DNA of 21,252 bases from NCBI RefSeq assembly GCF_035938995.1, contig NZ_DASZGI010000258.1, positions 1 to 21,252 on the forward strand, in the 5' to 3' direction. Under the pieces are notes generated by a model, which was given only the letters and a program-made list of their open reading frames with translations, had not been told where the DNA came from and made no database searches. Every line of letters starts with the position of its first letter. The first letter of the stretch is position 1. Source of the DNA: DASZGI01 sp035938995 (GTDB lineage: Bacteria; Actinomycetota; Actinomycetes; Streptomycetales; Catenulisporaceae). Made by a program: the position numbers and the translations under genes. Below are positions 5,797 to 13,800 of the stretch, piece after piece.

Positions 5797-8076
5797 GTGT
5801 CGCTCGCCCTGTACCGCCGGTATCGACCCGAGACCTTCGAGGAGGTCATCGGGCAAGAGCACGTGACCGCGCCGCTCCAGCGGGCGTTGCACAACCAGCG
5901 GGTGAACCACGCGTACCTCTTCAGCGGGCCGCGCGGCTGTGGCAAGACCACCAGCGCCCGCATCCTGGCCCGCTGCCTGAACTGCGAGCAGGGGCCGACT
6001 CCGACGCCGTGCGGCGTCTGCAAGTCCTGCACCGACCTCTCGCGCGGCGGCCCCGGCTCGATCGACGTGATCGAGATCGACGCGGCCTCGCACGGAGGCG
6101 TCGATGACGCGCGGGACCTGCGCGAGCGCGCCTTCTTCGCCCCGGTCTCCGCCCGCTACAAGATCTACATCCTGGACGAGGCCCACATGGTCTCCCCGGC
6201 GGGCTTCAACGCGCTGCTCAAGGTGGTGGAGGAACCGCCGCCGCACCTGAAGTTCATCTTCGCCACCACTGAGCCGGAGAAGGTCATCGGGACCATCCGC
6301 TCGCGCACGCACCACTACCCCTTCCGCCTGGTGCCGCCCGGGGTGTTGCGCGACTACCTGGCTCAGGTGTGCGAGCGCGAGCAGGTACGGGTGGATCCAG
6401 ACGCACTGCCACTGGTGGTGCGGGCGGGCGCGGGCTCTGTCCGGGACTCGATGTCCGTACTCGACCAGTTGCTCGCGGGCGCGGGCGATGACGGCGTGAC
6501 CTACCAGATGGCGGTGAGCCTGCTCGGCTTCACCGACGCGACCCTGCTGGACGAGGCGGTGTCAGCGCTCGCAGCCCGGGACGGGGCCGCGGCCTTCCGG
6601 GCCGTGGACCACGTGGTCGAGGGTGGCCACGATCCCAGGCGGTTCCTCGCGGATCTGCTGGAGCGGCTGCGCGACCTGCTCATCCTCTCCGCGATGCCGG
6701 AAGCCCCGGACAAGGGCCTGATCTCAGTTCCCGGCGACCGGCTCGCCGCGATGCGGGAGCAGGCAGCCGCCTTCGGGCCCGCCGAACTGTCGCGCGCGGC
6801 CGATCTGGTCAACGCGGGTCTGCTCGAGATGCGCGGGGCCACCTCGCAGCGTCTGCTGCTCGAACTGGTCTGCGCGCGCGTGCTGCTGCCCGCCGCGGAC
6901 GACTCGACTGGGGGGTTCGCTGCCCGCCTGGACCGGCTTGAGCGCGGTGGCGGGGCCGGCGTCTTCGGCGGCGCGTCAGGACCGGCCCCGGCGATGCCGA
7001 GGCGGGCGGTCGATCCAGGCGGACCGGTGGTTGGCTTGTCGCCGGGCGATGCTTCTCCACCTGCGGCCATGCCGAGCGCACCGGAGCCGCCTCAAGCACC
7101 TCCGCGAGCCCAAGCGGCACCACCCCAGAACGCACCGCCCCAGACGGCACCGCCAGCGGAGGGATCCCTCGCTGCGCCGTCCTGGCTGCGGTCGAGCGGT
7201 TCCGCGCAGGACCAGGCGCCTCAGACCACGAACTCTCCACCGCAGAACACTCCAGCCCAGACTGCTGGCCCAGACCCGGCCGCGAGCGCACCTGCCGCGA
7301 CTCCGGCCCCGGCATCGCCTCCTAGTCCTCGCTCATCCGGCGCGGGCCGCGATTCGATTCGCCAGCTGTGGCCGCAGGTCCTTGACGCGGTCGCCCGGCG
7401 CAGCAAGGTCGCCTGGGTGATCTTCAGCCAGAACGTACATGTCGTGGGCGTCGAGGGAAACGCTCTGCAGCTCGGCTTCAGCAACTCGGGCCTGCGCGAC
7501 AACTTCCCCGGATCGCCGCGCGAGGACGTCCTGCGCGAGGCGCTGCGCGAGGTCTCCGGAGCGGACTGGAAGATCGACGCGATGGTCGATCCGTCGGCTG
7601 GCACGGCGACCGGGGGTGGCCCGCCGCCCGCGCCCCCAACGTTCGGGGCGGCGTCGGCGACTCCGGGCCCGTCGCTCGCGCCGCAGAACCCGCAGCCAGG
7701 CGGGCCGGGTGGGAGCGCCACGGTCCCCGGCCAAGCACTCGGCTCCGCTTCGATCAGCGCCGCATCCCTCAACGCTGTATCGGTTGGCTCGGCCTCGCTC
7801 GGTGCGGTCGCGATGGGCACCGCGTCCATTTCCGGCGCGTCCGTTGATGGCGCAGTGACGGGCGCGACAACGGCCGGTGCGGGGTCCCCGGACTCGGGAG
7901 CGCTCGGCGGGGGAGCGGCGCGCTGGTCTTCGCCCCCGGCGTCCGAGCCGTCGATCGAGGACGACATACCCGATCCCGACGACGAGGACGTGCATGACGC
8001 CGGACCGAATGCGCGGGACCTGCTGATCCGGGAACTGGGCGCGACGGTGCTGGAGGAGAGCGGCGGGCCGGACTGA
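5797..8076 (+). CDS. dnaX: DNA polymerase III subunits gamma and tau (clamp loader)
   Basis: AAA+ ATPase of the clamp-loader complex that loads the beta clamp and couples polymerases. I start at GTG 5797, which gives the family N-terminus MSLALYRRYRPETFEEVIGQ; upstream open frame overlaps the SRP RNA. Product 759 residues. Walker A is GPRGCGKT (44-51). The zinc module is C63, C72, C75, C78. Walker B/DEAH is at 127-130, and the sensor-1 region is FIFATTEPEKV. A Pro/Ala/Gln-rich linker spans about 400-515. A tau-type C-terminal domain starts near 516 (RQLWPQVLDAVARRSKVAW), and a final RDLLIRELGATVLEE segment closes the protein. Residues 646-687 hold an unusual five-residue repeat (see findings). 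The first gene of dnaX-ybaB-recR order. No obvious slippery heptamer for gamma production was seen. Confidence 0.95.
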   Translation: MSLALYRRYRPETFEEVIGQEHVTAPLQRALHNQRVNHAYLFSGPRGCGKTTSARILARCLNCEQGPTPTPCGVCKSCTDLSRGGPGSIDVIEIDAASHGGVDDARDLRERAFFAPVSARYKIYILDEAHMVSPAGFNALLKVVEEPPPHLKFIFATTEPEKVIGTIRSRTHHYPFRLVPPGVLRDYLAQVCEREQVRVDPDALPLVVRAGAGSVRDSMSVLDQLLAGAGDDGVTYQMAVSLLGFTDATLLDEAVSALAARDGAAAFRAVDHVVEGGHDPRRFLADLLERLRDLLILSAMPEAPDKGLISVPGDRLAAMREQAAAFGPAELSRAADLVNAGLLEMRGATSQRLLLELVCARVLLPAADDSTGGFAARLDRLERGGGAGVFGGASGPAPAMPRRAVDPGGPVVGLSPGDASPPAAMPSAPEPPQAPPRAQAAPPQNAPPQTAPPAEGSLAAPSWLRSSGSAQDQAPQTTNSPPQNTPAQTAGPDPAASAPAATPAPASPPSPRSSGAGRDSIRQLWPQVLDAVARRSKVAWVIFSQNVHVVGVEGNALQLGFSNSGLRDNFPGSPREDVLREALREVSGADWKIDAMVDPSAGTATGGGPPPAPPTFGAASATPGPSLAPQNPQPGGPGGSATVPGQALGSASISAASLNAVSVGSASLGAVAMGTASISGASVDGAVTGATTAGAGSPDSGALGGGAARWSSPPASEPSIEDDIPDPDDEDVHDAGPNARDLLIRELGATVLEESGGPD
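7732..7851 (+). repeat. Pentapeptide-like repeat region in the tau linker of DnaX
   Basis: Codons 646-685 of dnaX encode eight consecutive five-residue units of the form A-S-[LIVM]-x-x. Examples are ASISA, ASLNA, VSVGS, ASLGA, VAMGT, ASISG and ASVDG. The DNA itself is not a perfect repeat, so the periodicity is at protein level. Confidence 0.7.
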
Positions 8077-8094
8077 GCCGACCCAATAAGAATT

Positions 8095-8114
8095 CGTGGA
8101 GATCGCTCTCCGCG
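8095..8114. terminator. Short hairpin between dnaX and ybaB
   Basis: CGTGGAGA (8095-8102) pairs with TCTCCGCG (8107-8114), including one G-T pair, around a TCGC loop. No T run follows, so it may be an attenuating or processing hairpin rather than a terminator. Confidence 0.3.
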
Positions 8115-8196
8115 CCCTACTCCCGGTGCGGCGTTGAGCGCATAGGCTCGTCCCAGCGCACCACGACATGGCACTCCGAGCCGACAAGGAGCTCAG

Positions 8197-8553
8197 GTGT
8201 TTCCCGACGGGTTCGACATGGGATCGCTGTTACAGCAGGCCCAACAGATGCAACAGCAGATGGAGGAGGCGCAGCGCTCCCTCGGTGGCCAGCACGTGAC
8301 CGGCAGCGCCGGCGGCGGGCTGGTCAAGGCCACCGTCACCGGGCTCGGCGAGCTGATCGGCCTGGAGATCGCCAAGGAGGCGGTGGACCCGGACGACACC
8401 GAGACCCTGGCGGACCTGGTCGTAGCCGCGGTCCGGGACGCCAACCAGGCGGCCGAGCGCCTTCAGCAGGAGAAGATGGGCCCGCTCGGCTCGACCTTCG
8501 GCGGCCTCGGCCCCGGCATGGGCGGCCCCGGCGGCAACCTGCCGGGGTTCTGA
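8197..8553 (+). CDS. YbaB/EbfC family nucleoid-associated protein
   Basis: A 118-residue protein from GTG 8197, with AAGGAG at 8186-8191 correctly placed. An N-terminal amphipathic helix rich in Gln (MGSLLQQAQQMQQQMEEAQ) leads into the YbaB core GLVKATVTGLGELIGLEIAKEAVDPDDTE, then LVVAAVRDANQAAERL. A Gly/Met/Pro-rich tail (about 94-118) ends it. Members bind DNA as dimers and are linked to recombination and nucleoid organisation. Its place between dnaX and recR is the standard bacterial order, which supports the call independently of sequence. Confidence 0.95.
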   Translation: MFPDGFDMGSLLQQAQQMQQQMEEAQRSLGGQHVTGSAGGGLVKATVTGLGELIGLEIAKEAVDPDDTETLADLVVAAVRDANQAAERLQQEKMGPLGSTFGGLGPGMGGPGGNLPGF

Positions 8554-8688
8554 GAGCGAGCGGGCGCGCGAGCGGCCCACAGGCAAGCGAACGGATGAGA
8601 GCGCACTGATGACCGGCAGGACGGCAACGGGCAGCGGACCGGCGAGCAAGCCGATCTGCGGGATCCGCGACGGGGGGTGGTACGCGCC

Positions 8689-9300
8689 GTGTACGAAGGC
8701 GTCGTCCAGGATCTGATCGACGAGTTGGGCCGGCTGCCCAACATCGGGCCCAAGAGCGCGCAGCGCATCGCCTTCCATGTGCTGCAAGCCGACCCGGTCG
8801 ACGTGCGCCGGCTGGCCGAGGTGCTGGTCCGGGTGAAGGAGACGGTGCGGTTCTGCGAGGTGTGCGGCAACGTCGCCTCGGCCGAGCGCTGCCGGATCTG
8901 CCTGGACCCGCGCCGCGACCCGGCCCTGCTGTGCGTGGTCGAGGAGCCGAAGGACGTCGTCGCGATCGAACGCACCCGCGAGTTCCGCGGCCGCTACCAC
9001 GTGCTCGGCGGCGCGATCTCGCCGATCGACGGGGTCGGTCCGGACGACCTGCGGGTGCGCGAGCTGATGGCCAGACTGGCCGACGGGAGCGTGGTCGAGC
9101 TGATCCTCGCCACCGACCCGAACCTTGAGGGCGAGGCCACCGCGACCTACCTGGCCCGCCTGGTCAAACCGCTCGCGGCGGACGGGGCGCTGCGCATCAC
9201 CCGTCTCGCCTCCGGACTGCCGGTGGGCGGCGACCTCGAATATGCCGACGAGGTGACCCTCGGGCGGGCCTTCGAAGGGAGAAGATCACTCGATGTCTGA
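8689..9300 (+). CDS. recR: Recombination protein RecR
   Basis: DNA-gap repair protein that acts with RecO and RecF to load RecA on SSB-coated DNA. I prefer GTG 8689, which gives MYEGVVQDLIDELGRLPNIG and 203 residues; GTG 8677 would overlap the only purine-rich ribosome-binding site (GGGGGG, 8672-8677). A helix-hairpin-helix (about 10-30) is followed by the C4 zinc finger C56-x2-C59-x8-C68-x2-C71. The Toprim domain has LCVVEEPKDVVAIE and the acidic ATDPNLEGEATA motif. A C-terminal ITRLASGLPVGGDLEYADEVTLGRA completes the family. It overlaps the next gene by 8 nt. Confidence 0.96.
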   Translation: MYEGVVQDLIDELGRLPNIGPKSAQRIAFHVLQADPVDVRRLAEVLVRVKETVRFCEVCGNVASAERCRICLDPRRDPALLCVVEEPKDVVAIERTREFRGRYHVLGGAISPIDGVGPDDLRVRELMARLADGSVVELILATDPNLEGEATATYLARLVKPLAADGALRITRLASGLPVGGDLEYADEVTLGRAFEGRRSLDV

Positions 9301-9913
9301 CACAACCGTTACCGCGACCACCGCTTCCGCGGCTGCCCGCGCCACCACGAGAGCCGCCGCCACAGCCGGTTCCGCGCCACCATCCGCGTCCGTCCTGGAC
9401 AGCGCCGCGGAGCTGAGCGAGTTCGCCGACCAGATCGCCGACCAGATCGAGTCCTTCCTCGTGGTGGTGCGGGCCGTGGCCCGCGGCGACGCTCCCGACT
9501 CGGCCGTGCCGATGCTGCTGCTCGAGGTCTCCCAGCTGCTGCTGGCCGGCGGACGGCTCGGCGCGGTGCAGGACGTGGTGCCCGAGGAGCGCTTCGAGGA
9601 GGACCCGGGTCCCGATCCGGACCTGGACGAGCTGCGCGAGAAGCTGGCGGAGCTGCTCAAGCCCTGCGACAACTACCGCGAGGTGTTCGACCCGCTGGCC
9701 ACCCAGCCGGAGCTCGAGGCGCGCCGGATCTCGGACGACATCGCCTCCGCCGTCTCCGACCTGGCGCACGGCCTGACCCACTATCGGGCCGGGCGCACCC
9801 TGGAAGCGCTGTGGTGGTGGCAGTTCTCCTACCTCAACGCTTGGGGACCGGCCGCCTCCGCGGCAGTGCGCGCGCTCCAGTCGATCATCGCCCGCTCCCG
9901 CCTTCAGGAGTAG
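9293..9913 (+). CDS. DUF5063 domain protein
   Basis: A 206-residue protein whose ATG lies 8 nt inside the end of recR, with GAAGGGAGAAG (9274-9284) as ribosome-binding site. Residues 1-35 are Thr/Ala-rich and probably disordered. From about 36 the sequence is helical. LSEFADQIADQIESFLVV, MLLLEVSQLLLAGGRL, YREVFDPL and HYRAGRTLEALWWWQFSYLNAWGPAA are features of DUF5063, which I remember as a conserved recR neighbour in Streptomyces. Function is unknown. Translational coupling to recR hints at a link to DNA repair, but nothing in the sequence proves it. Confidence 0.85.
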   Translation: MSDTTVTATTASAAARATTRAAATAGSAPPSASVLDSAAELSEFADQIADQIESFLVVVRAVARGDAPDSAVPMLLLEVSQLLLAGGRLGAVQDVVPEERFEEDPGPDPDLDELREKLAELLKPCDNYREVFDPLATQPELEARRISDDIASAVSDLAHGLTHYRAGRTLEALWWWQFSYLNAWGPAASAAVRALQSIIARSRLQE

Positions 9914-10386
9914 GACGCCGCGAGCGGCTAGGACTACAGCGCTGCAGCTATGGCGTCGGCGAACCTGCGAGCCGGGCGGTACGAACGTCTGCTCGGTTCC
10001 GCCTCGATGACTGAAGCGCCGACGCCTCCGGAGCCGACAGTGTCGATCAGCGACCACTCGGCGATCGTCCCGATTGGAACGCGCTTTCGGGAACCGTGCA
10101 CGGTGCTCGTTCGTGTTGTCAGGGGGCGGGTTTCACCGGGCCGCCAGGCCGACGGCACGGGATGCCCACTCCGTCGTGGAGACCAGCGGTATGAGCGATT
10201 CCTGAGACACCCGTCTCACCATCTGGAATTCTCGAGGACGTCGGAAGGCGCTCGCTACACTGGGCGGCGGTCTTCCGATCGGCCCATGCCGCACGTCTCC
10301 ACGCCTGCTGGACCCGAGCCTGCCAGACCGCATCCGCGCGCCGCCCGGCCGCGCGGCGTTCGAGCACCGCGAGTCAGGAGCACACT
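9914..10386. other. 470-nt gap between the DUF5063 gene and aspartokinase
   Basis: Frames are open on both strands (plus from ATG 9950, minus 9934-10158). Neither shows the strong third-position G/C of the neighbours (about three quarters by my count, against more than nine tenths in real genes), and neither has recognisable motifs. The right part holds the probable aspartokinase promoter and leader. A 7-bp hairpin, CCGCGCG (10334-10340) with CGCGCGG (10350-10356), lies in the leader. I see no classical lysine riboswitch. Confidence 0.5.
10232..10261 (+). promoter_or_regulatory. Putative promoter of the aspartokinase operon
   Basis: TACACT at 10256-10261 fits a -10 hexamer. TCGAGG at 10232-10237, 18 nt upstream, is a weak -35. 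A transcript would start near 10268 and have a leader of about 120 nt before the GTG start at 10387. Confidence 0.35.
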
Positions 10387-11652
10387 GTGGGCCTAGTCGT
10401 ACAGAAGTACGGTGGCTCCTCTGTTGCCGACGCCGACTGCATCAAGCGCGTCGCCAAGCGGATCATCGAGACCAAACGCGCCGGGAACGAAGTCGTCGTC
10501 GTGGTGTCCGCGATGGGCGACACCACGGACGAGCTGATCGAGCTCGCTCAACAGGTCTCCCCGCTGCCCGAGGGCCGCGAACTGGACATGCTGCTGACCG
10601 CGGGCGAGCGGATCTCCATGGCGCTGCTCGCGATGGCGATCGGCTCGCTCGGCTTCGAGGCGCGCTCGTTCACCGGAAGCCAGGCCGGGGTCATCACCGA
10701 CCGTTCGCACGGCAAGGCCCGCATCATCGACGTCACCCCGGGCCGCATCCGGTCCGCGCTGGACGAGGGCGCGATCGCGATCGTGGCCGGCTTCCAGGGC
10801 GTCTCGCAGGACACCAAGGACATTACCACCCTCGGCCGCGGCGGCTCCGACACCACGGCGGTCGCGCTCGCCGCCGCCCTCGACGCCGAGGTGTGCGAGA
10901 TCTATACCGACGTGGACGGCGTGTTCACCGCCGACCCGCGCCTGGTGCCCACCGCGCGCAAGCTCACCGCGGTGCGATACGAGGAGATGCTCGAACTGGC
11001 CGCCAGCGGCGCCAAGATCCTCCACCTGCGCTGCGTGGAGTACGCCCGCCGGTTCGACGTGCCCATTCACGTGCGTTCCTCCTTCTCCGCGCTGGAGGGC
11101 ACCCGGATCAGCAACAGCCTGGAGGAGACCGAGATGGAGCAGGCCATCATCGCGGGCGTCGCGCACGACACCAGCGAGGCGAAGATCACCGTGGTCGGGG
11201 TCCCCGACAAGCCGGGCGAGGCGGCCCGGATCTTCCGCACCATCGCCACCGCCGAGATCAACATCGACATGGTGGTGCAGAACGTCTCCGCCGCGGCGAC
11301 GGGCCTGACCGACATCTCCTTCACCCTGCCGAAGAACGACGGCGCCAAGGCGATGACCGCGCTGGACCGGTTGCGCGAGCAGGTCGGCTTCGACTCGCTG
11401 GCCTACGACGACCAGATCGCCAAGGTCTCGCTGATCGGCGCCGGGATGAAGAGCCATCCCGGGGTCACCGCGCTGTTCTTCGAGGCGCTGTCCGAGGCCG
11501 GGGTCAACGCCGAGATGATCTCCACCAGCGAGATCCGCATCTCCGTGGTCTGCCGCTCCGACGCGGTCAAGTCCGCGGTCCAGGCCATCCACAGCGCATT
11601 CGACCTCGACGCCGACGGTGAGGCCGTGGTCTACGGAGGGACCGGACGATGA
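10387..11652 (+). CDS. lysC: Aspartate kinase (alpha subunit)
   Basis: First enzyme of the aspartate pathway: phosphorylates L-aspartate for lysine, threonine, methionine and diaminopimelate synthesis. It has 421 residues from GTG 10387, with AGGAG at 10376-10380. The kinase motif VVQKYGGSSV (4-13), LLTAGERISMALLA, and TTLGRGGSDTTAVALAAAL form the catalytic domain. Two ACT domains (about 260-421) bind effectors; VVQNVSAAATGLTDISF includes S301 and S311 at positions equivalent to the feedback-sensitive S301/T311 of Corynebacterium glutamicum, so concerted lysine plus threonine inhibition is expected. Its TGA overlaps the ATG of asd (ATGA), giving a coupled lysC-asd operon. Confidence 0.96.
   Translation: MGLVVQKYGGSSVADADCIKRVAKRIIETKRAGNEVVVVVSAMGDTTDELIELAQQVSPLPEGRELDMLLTAGERISMALLAMAIGSLGFEARSFTGSQAGVITDRSHGKARIIDVTPGRIRSALDEGAIAIVAGFQGVSQDTKDITTLGRGGSDTTAVALAAALDAEVCEIYTDVDGVFTADPRLVPTARKLTAVRYEEMLELAASGAKILHLRCVEYARRFDVPIHVRSSFSALEGTRISNSLEETEMEQAIIAGVAHDTSEAKITVVGVPDKPGEAARIFRTIATAEINIDMVVQNVSAAATGLTDISFTLPKNDGAKAMTALDRLREQVGFDSLAYDDQIAKVSLIGAGMKSHPGVTALFFEALSEAGVNAEMISTSEIRISVVCRSDAVKSAVQAIHSAFDLDADGEAVVYGGTGR
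11134..11652 (+). CDS. Aspartate kinase beta subunit from internal start
   Basis: Inside lysC, ATG 11134 (codon 250) is preceded by GGAGGAG at 11121-11127 with 6-nt spacing, a near-ideal ribosome-binding site. The predicted 172-residue product starts MEQAIIAGVAHDTSEAK and consists of the regulatory ACT domains only. C. glutamicum makes an equivalent in-frame beta subunit beginning at codon 250, forming alpha2beta2 kinases. The conserved position and ribosome-binding site strongly suggest the same here; expression is inferred. Confidence 0.65.
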   Translation: MEQAIIAGVAHDTSEAKITVVGVPDKPGEAARIFRTIATAEINIDMVVQNVSAAATGLTDISFTLPKNDGAKAMTALDRLREQVGFDSLAYDDQIAKVSLIGAGMKSHPGVTALFFEALSEAGVNAEMISTSEIRISVVCRSDAVKSAVQAIHSAFDLDADGEAVVYGGTGR

Positions 11653-12725
11653 GCGAGTACTCCGCGAAGCTGCCCACCCTCGCGGTCGTGGGCGCCACCG
11701 GCGCGGTCGGCACCGTGATGCTCGACCTGCTGACGACGCGCCGGAACGTCTGGGGCGAGATCCGGCTGATCGCGTCGGCGCGGTCCGCGGGCAAGCGGCT
11801 GACGGTGCGCGGACAGCAGGTCGAGGTGATCGCGCTGCGCGAGGAGGCCTTCGACGGCGTCGACGTCGCGATGTTCGACGTGCCCGACGAGGTCTCGGCC
11901 CAATGGGCGCCGATCGCCGCAGCGAAGGGCGTCACGGTGGTCGACAACTCCGGCGCGTTCCGGATGGACGCAGACGTCCCGCTGGTCGTCCCCGAGGTGA
12001 ACCCCGCGCAGGTGCGCAACCGGCCGCGCGGCATCATCTCGAACCCGAACTGCACCACCCTCTCGATGATCGTCGCGATGGGCGCTCTGCACGCCGAATT
12101 CGGGCTGACCTCCCTCATCGTCGCCTCGTACCAGGCAGCCTCCGGCGCCGGACAGGCGGGCATCGACACCCTGCGCGACCAGCTGGCCAAGGTGGCCTCG
12201 AGTCCGAGCCTCGGCACCGCGCCCGGCGACCTGCGCCGCGCGGTCGGCGACCTCGGCCCCTTCCCGGCACCCCTCGCGCTCAACGTGGTGCCGTGGGCCG
12301 GCTCGCTCAAGGACGCCGGCTGGTCCTCGGAGGAGCTGAAGGTCCGCAACGAGTCCCGCAAGATCCTCGGCCTGCCGAATCTGCGCGTCTCGGCGACCTG
12401 CGTGCGCGTCCCGGTCGTCACCACGCACTCTTTGGTCGTGCACGCGGCCTTTGAGCGCGAGGTGACCGTCGAGCAGGCGCACGAGGTGTTGCGCGACGCT
12501 CCCGGCATAGTGCTGTGCGACGACCCGGCGGCGGGAGAGTTCCCCACCCCGAACGACGTCGTGGGCACCGACCCGACATGGGTCGGCCGGATCCGCTCGA
12601 GCCTGGACGATCCGCGCGAGTTGGAGCTCTTCCTCTGCGGGGACAACCTGCGCAAGGGCGCCGCGCTCAACACGGCCCAGATCGCGGAGCTGCTGGCGAA
12701 GGAGTTCATCGCCCGGCACCACTAG
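11649..12725 (+). CDS. asd: Aspartate-semialdehyde dehydrogenase
   Basis: Reduces aspartyl phosphate to aspartate semialdehyde with NADPH, the second step after LysC. It has 358 residues. ATG 11649 overlaps the lysC stop, with GGAGGG at 11635-11640. The NADP-binding GATGAVG (15-21), the substrate site DNSGAFR (99-105), the nucleophile in SNPNCTT (C135), the YQAASGAG loop with Q162, and RVPVVTTHS with the acid/base His at 260 are all present. WSSEELKVRNESRKILG (225-241) is the usual actinobacterial substrate-binding helix. No key residue is missing. Confidence 0.96.
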   Translation: MSEYSAKLPTLAVVGATGAVGTVMLDLLTTRRNVWGEIRLIASARSAGKRLTVRGQQVEVIALREEAFDGVDVAMFDVPDEVSAQWAPIAAAKGVTVVDNSGAFRMDADVPLVVPEVNPAQVRNRPRGIISNPNCTTLSMIVAMGALHAEFGLTSLIVASYQAASGAGQAGIDTLRDQLAKVASSPSLGTAPGDLRRAVGDLGPFPAPLALNVVPWAGSLKDAGWSSEELKVRNESRKILGLPNLRVSATCVRVPVVTTHSLVVHAAFEREVTVEQAHEVLRDAPGIVLCDDPAAGEFPTPNDVVGTDPTWVGRIRSSLDDPRELELFLCGDNLRKGAALNTAQIAELLAKEFIARHH

Positions 12726-13293
12726 GGCGTTCTCAAGGCATGGCGGACTCGGCCGCCTCGCGATCGCACACGTGAGACGCCGCGTGCTTATCCGGCGCTC
12801 TGTTTTAGATCCCCCTGGTGTGCGTGAAGCGCAACGGGGATCGCGGGGCCCGTGCTAGGCAGAGCGCGCGCGGATGTGCGCCCCCAACCTTCACTCGCGC
12901 GGGCGTTTTCGCGTCCGAATCAGTGCGCGTCTGGTTACGGAAATGGGATCCTGCCGTCGTGACCACCCCTCTCGTGCTCGATCCGTCGCAATCGCTCGGA
13001 TGGAGTACAACCGTCGAGGGGGGTTCGCATGTCTAACAGGCGTGACAGTCACCACCGTCGAGCGACCCATACCGGCCCCGGTCGGGCGTTCGAGCGACGA
13101 ACGCCGGGCCCCCGTGGCGGGTTGCCCCGGCGTGGTGCTGTCGCGCCCTCTTGCACGATTTGTCGGGCTGTCAAGTCTGGACACGGCACCACCCGAGCCG
13201 CGACGATGGGTCACCGTGCCGGTGGACCAGGAGTCGTGCGATGTGGCGCTACCGGTGACCATCCGACCGGTGAGTTCCCCGGCTGGGGGTGCG
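12726..13293. other. 570-nt region between asd and the sigma factor
   Basis: The left part contains a hairpin (separate entry). The sigma-factor frame stays open back to about 12874, but codons 13042-13293 have only about three quarters G/C in third positions and no sigma-factor character, so I treat them as leader. A purine run GAGGGGGG at 13015-13022 stands 6 nt before ATG 13029, but that opens a 91-residue Arg/Gly-rich frame in a different phase with no recognisable features. The region probably carries the promoter and a long leader of the sigma operon. Confidence 0.45.
12808..12842 (+). terminator. Hairpin after asd, probable terminator
   Basis: GATCCCC (12808-12814) pairs with GGGGATC (12836-12842), and a nested TGCG/CGCA stem (12821-12824 with 12830-12833) closes over TGAAG. 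A TTTT run is upstream rather than downstream, so this is a G/C-rich terminator without a T tract, as is common in actinobacteria. Confidence 0.5.
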
Positions 13294-13800
13294 GTGGCCA
13301 CTGACGTCGACGTGACGACGGACCTGCTGACCGAGACGTATCAGACCCACTACACCTCGCTGCTGCGGTTGGCGGCTCTGCTGCTCGACGACGTCGGCTC
13401 CTGCGAGGACGTGGTCCAGGAGGCCTTCATCCGGGTACACGCGGCCCGCTCCCGGGTCCGCGAGCCCGAGAAGCTGCTGGCGTACCTGCGGCAGACGGTC
13501 GTCAACCTCGCGCGCTCAACGCTGCGGCGCCGGCTGCTCGGCCTGCGCCTGCTGCCCAAGCCGCTGCCCGACGCGGCGAGCGCCGAAGAGGGTGCGTACG
13601 ACGCCCTGGAGCGTGACGCGCTGATCCAGGCCCTGCGTGGCCTTCAGCGCAGACAGCGCGAGGTCCTGGTGCTGCGGTACTACGGCGACCTGACCGAAGC
13701 TCAGGTCGCCGAGGTCCTGGGCGTATCCATCGGATCGGTGAAGGCGTACGGCTCGCGCGGCATCGAGGCGCTGCGGGCCCGCATGGAGGAGCATCGATGA
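13294..13800 (+). CDS. ECF / SigE-family RNA polymerase sigma factor
   Basis: Region 2 reads YQTHYTSLLRLAALLLDDVGSCEDVVQEAFIRVHAA, with the core-binding and -10 recognition helices. Region 4 reads ALRGLQRRQREVLVLRYYGDLTEAQVAEVLGVSIGSVKAYGSRGIEALRAR, a clear sigma helix-turn-helix. There is no region 1.1 or 3, so this is a small ECF-type factor. I choose GTG 13294 (168 residues, preceded by GGGGG); in-frame GTGs at 13042, 13216 and 13270 would add low-quality N-terminal sequence. Its TGA overlaps the ATG of the next gene, a membrane protein that is a plausible regulatory partner. The order lysC-asd-sigma-membrane protein is, from memory, conserved in Streptomyces. Targets are unknown. Confidence 0.88.
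   Translation: MATDVDVTTDLLTETYQTHYTSLLRLAALLLDDVGSCEDVVQEAFIRVHAARSRVREPEKLLAYLRQTVVNLARSTLRRRLLGLRLLPKPLPDAASAEEGAYDALERDALIQALRGLQRRQREVLVLRYYGDLTEAQVAEVLGVSIGSVKAYGSRGIEALRARMEEHR

Noticed and set aside
10262..10386. Lysine riboswitch upstream of aspartokinase
   Set aside because: The leader is too short and shows only one simple GC hairpin, not the five-helix junction of the L box.
10393..11592. 399-residue minus-strand frame antisense to aspartokinase
   Set aside because: Gly/Asp/His/Arg-rich shadow typical of high-GC antisense frames; the plus strand carries a complete conserved enzyme.
11567..12722. Two long minus-strand frames (363 and 380 residues) opposite asd
   Set aside because: Low-complexity composition and no motifs; asd on plus is complete with all catalytic residues.
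13029..13304. 91-residue frame with a good GAGGGGGG ribosome-binding site before the sigma factor
   Set aside because: Arg/Gly/His-rich composition, no motif, and a different phase from the sigma gene; kept only as a note in the leader region.
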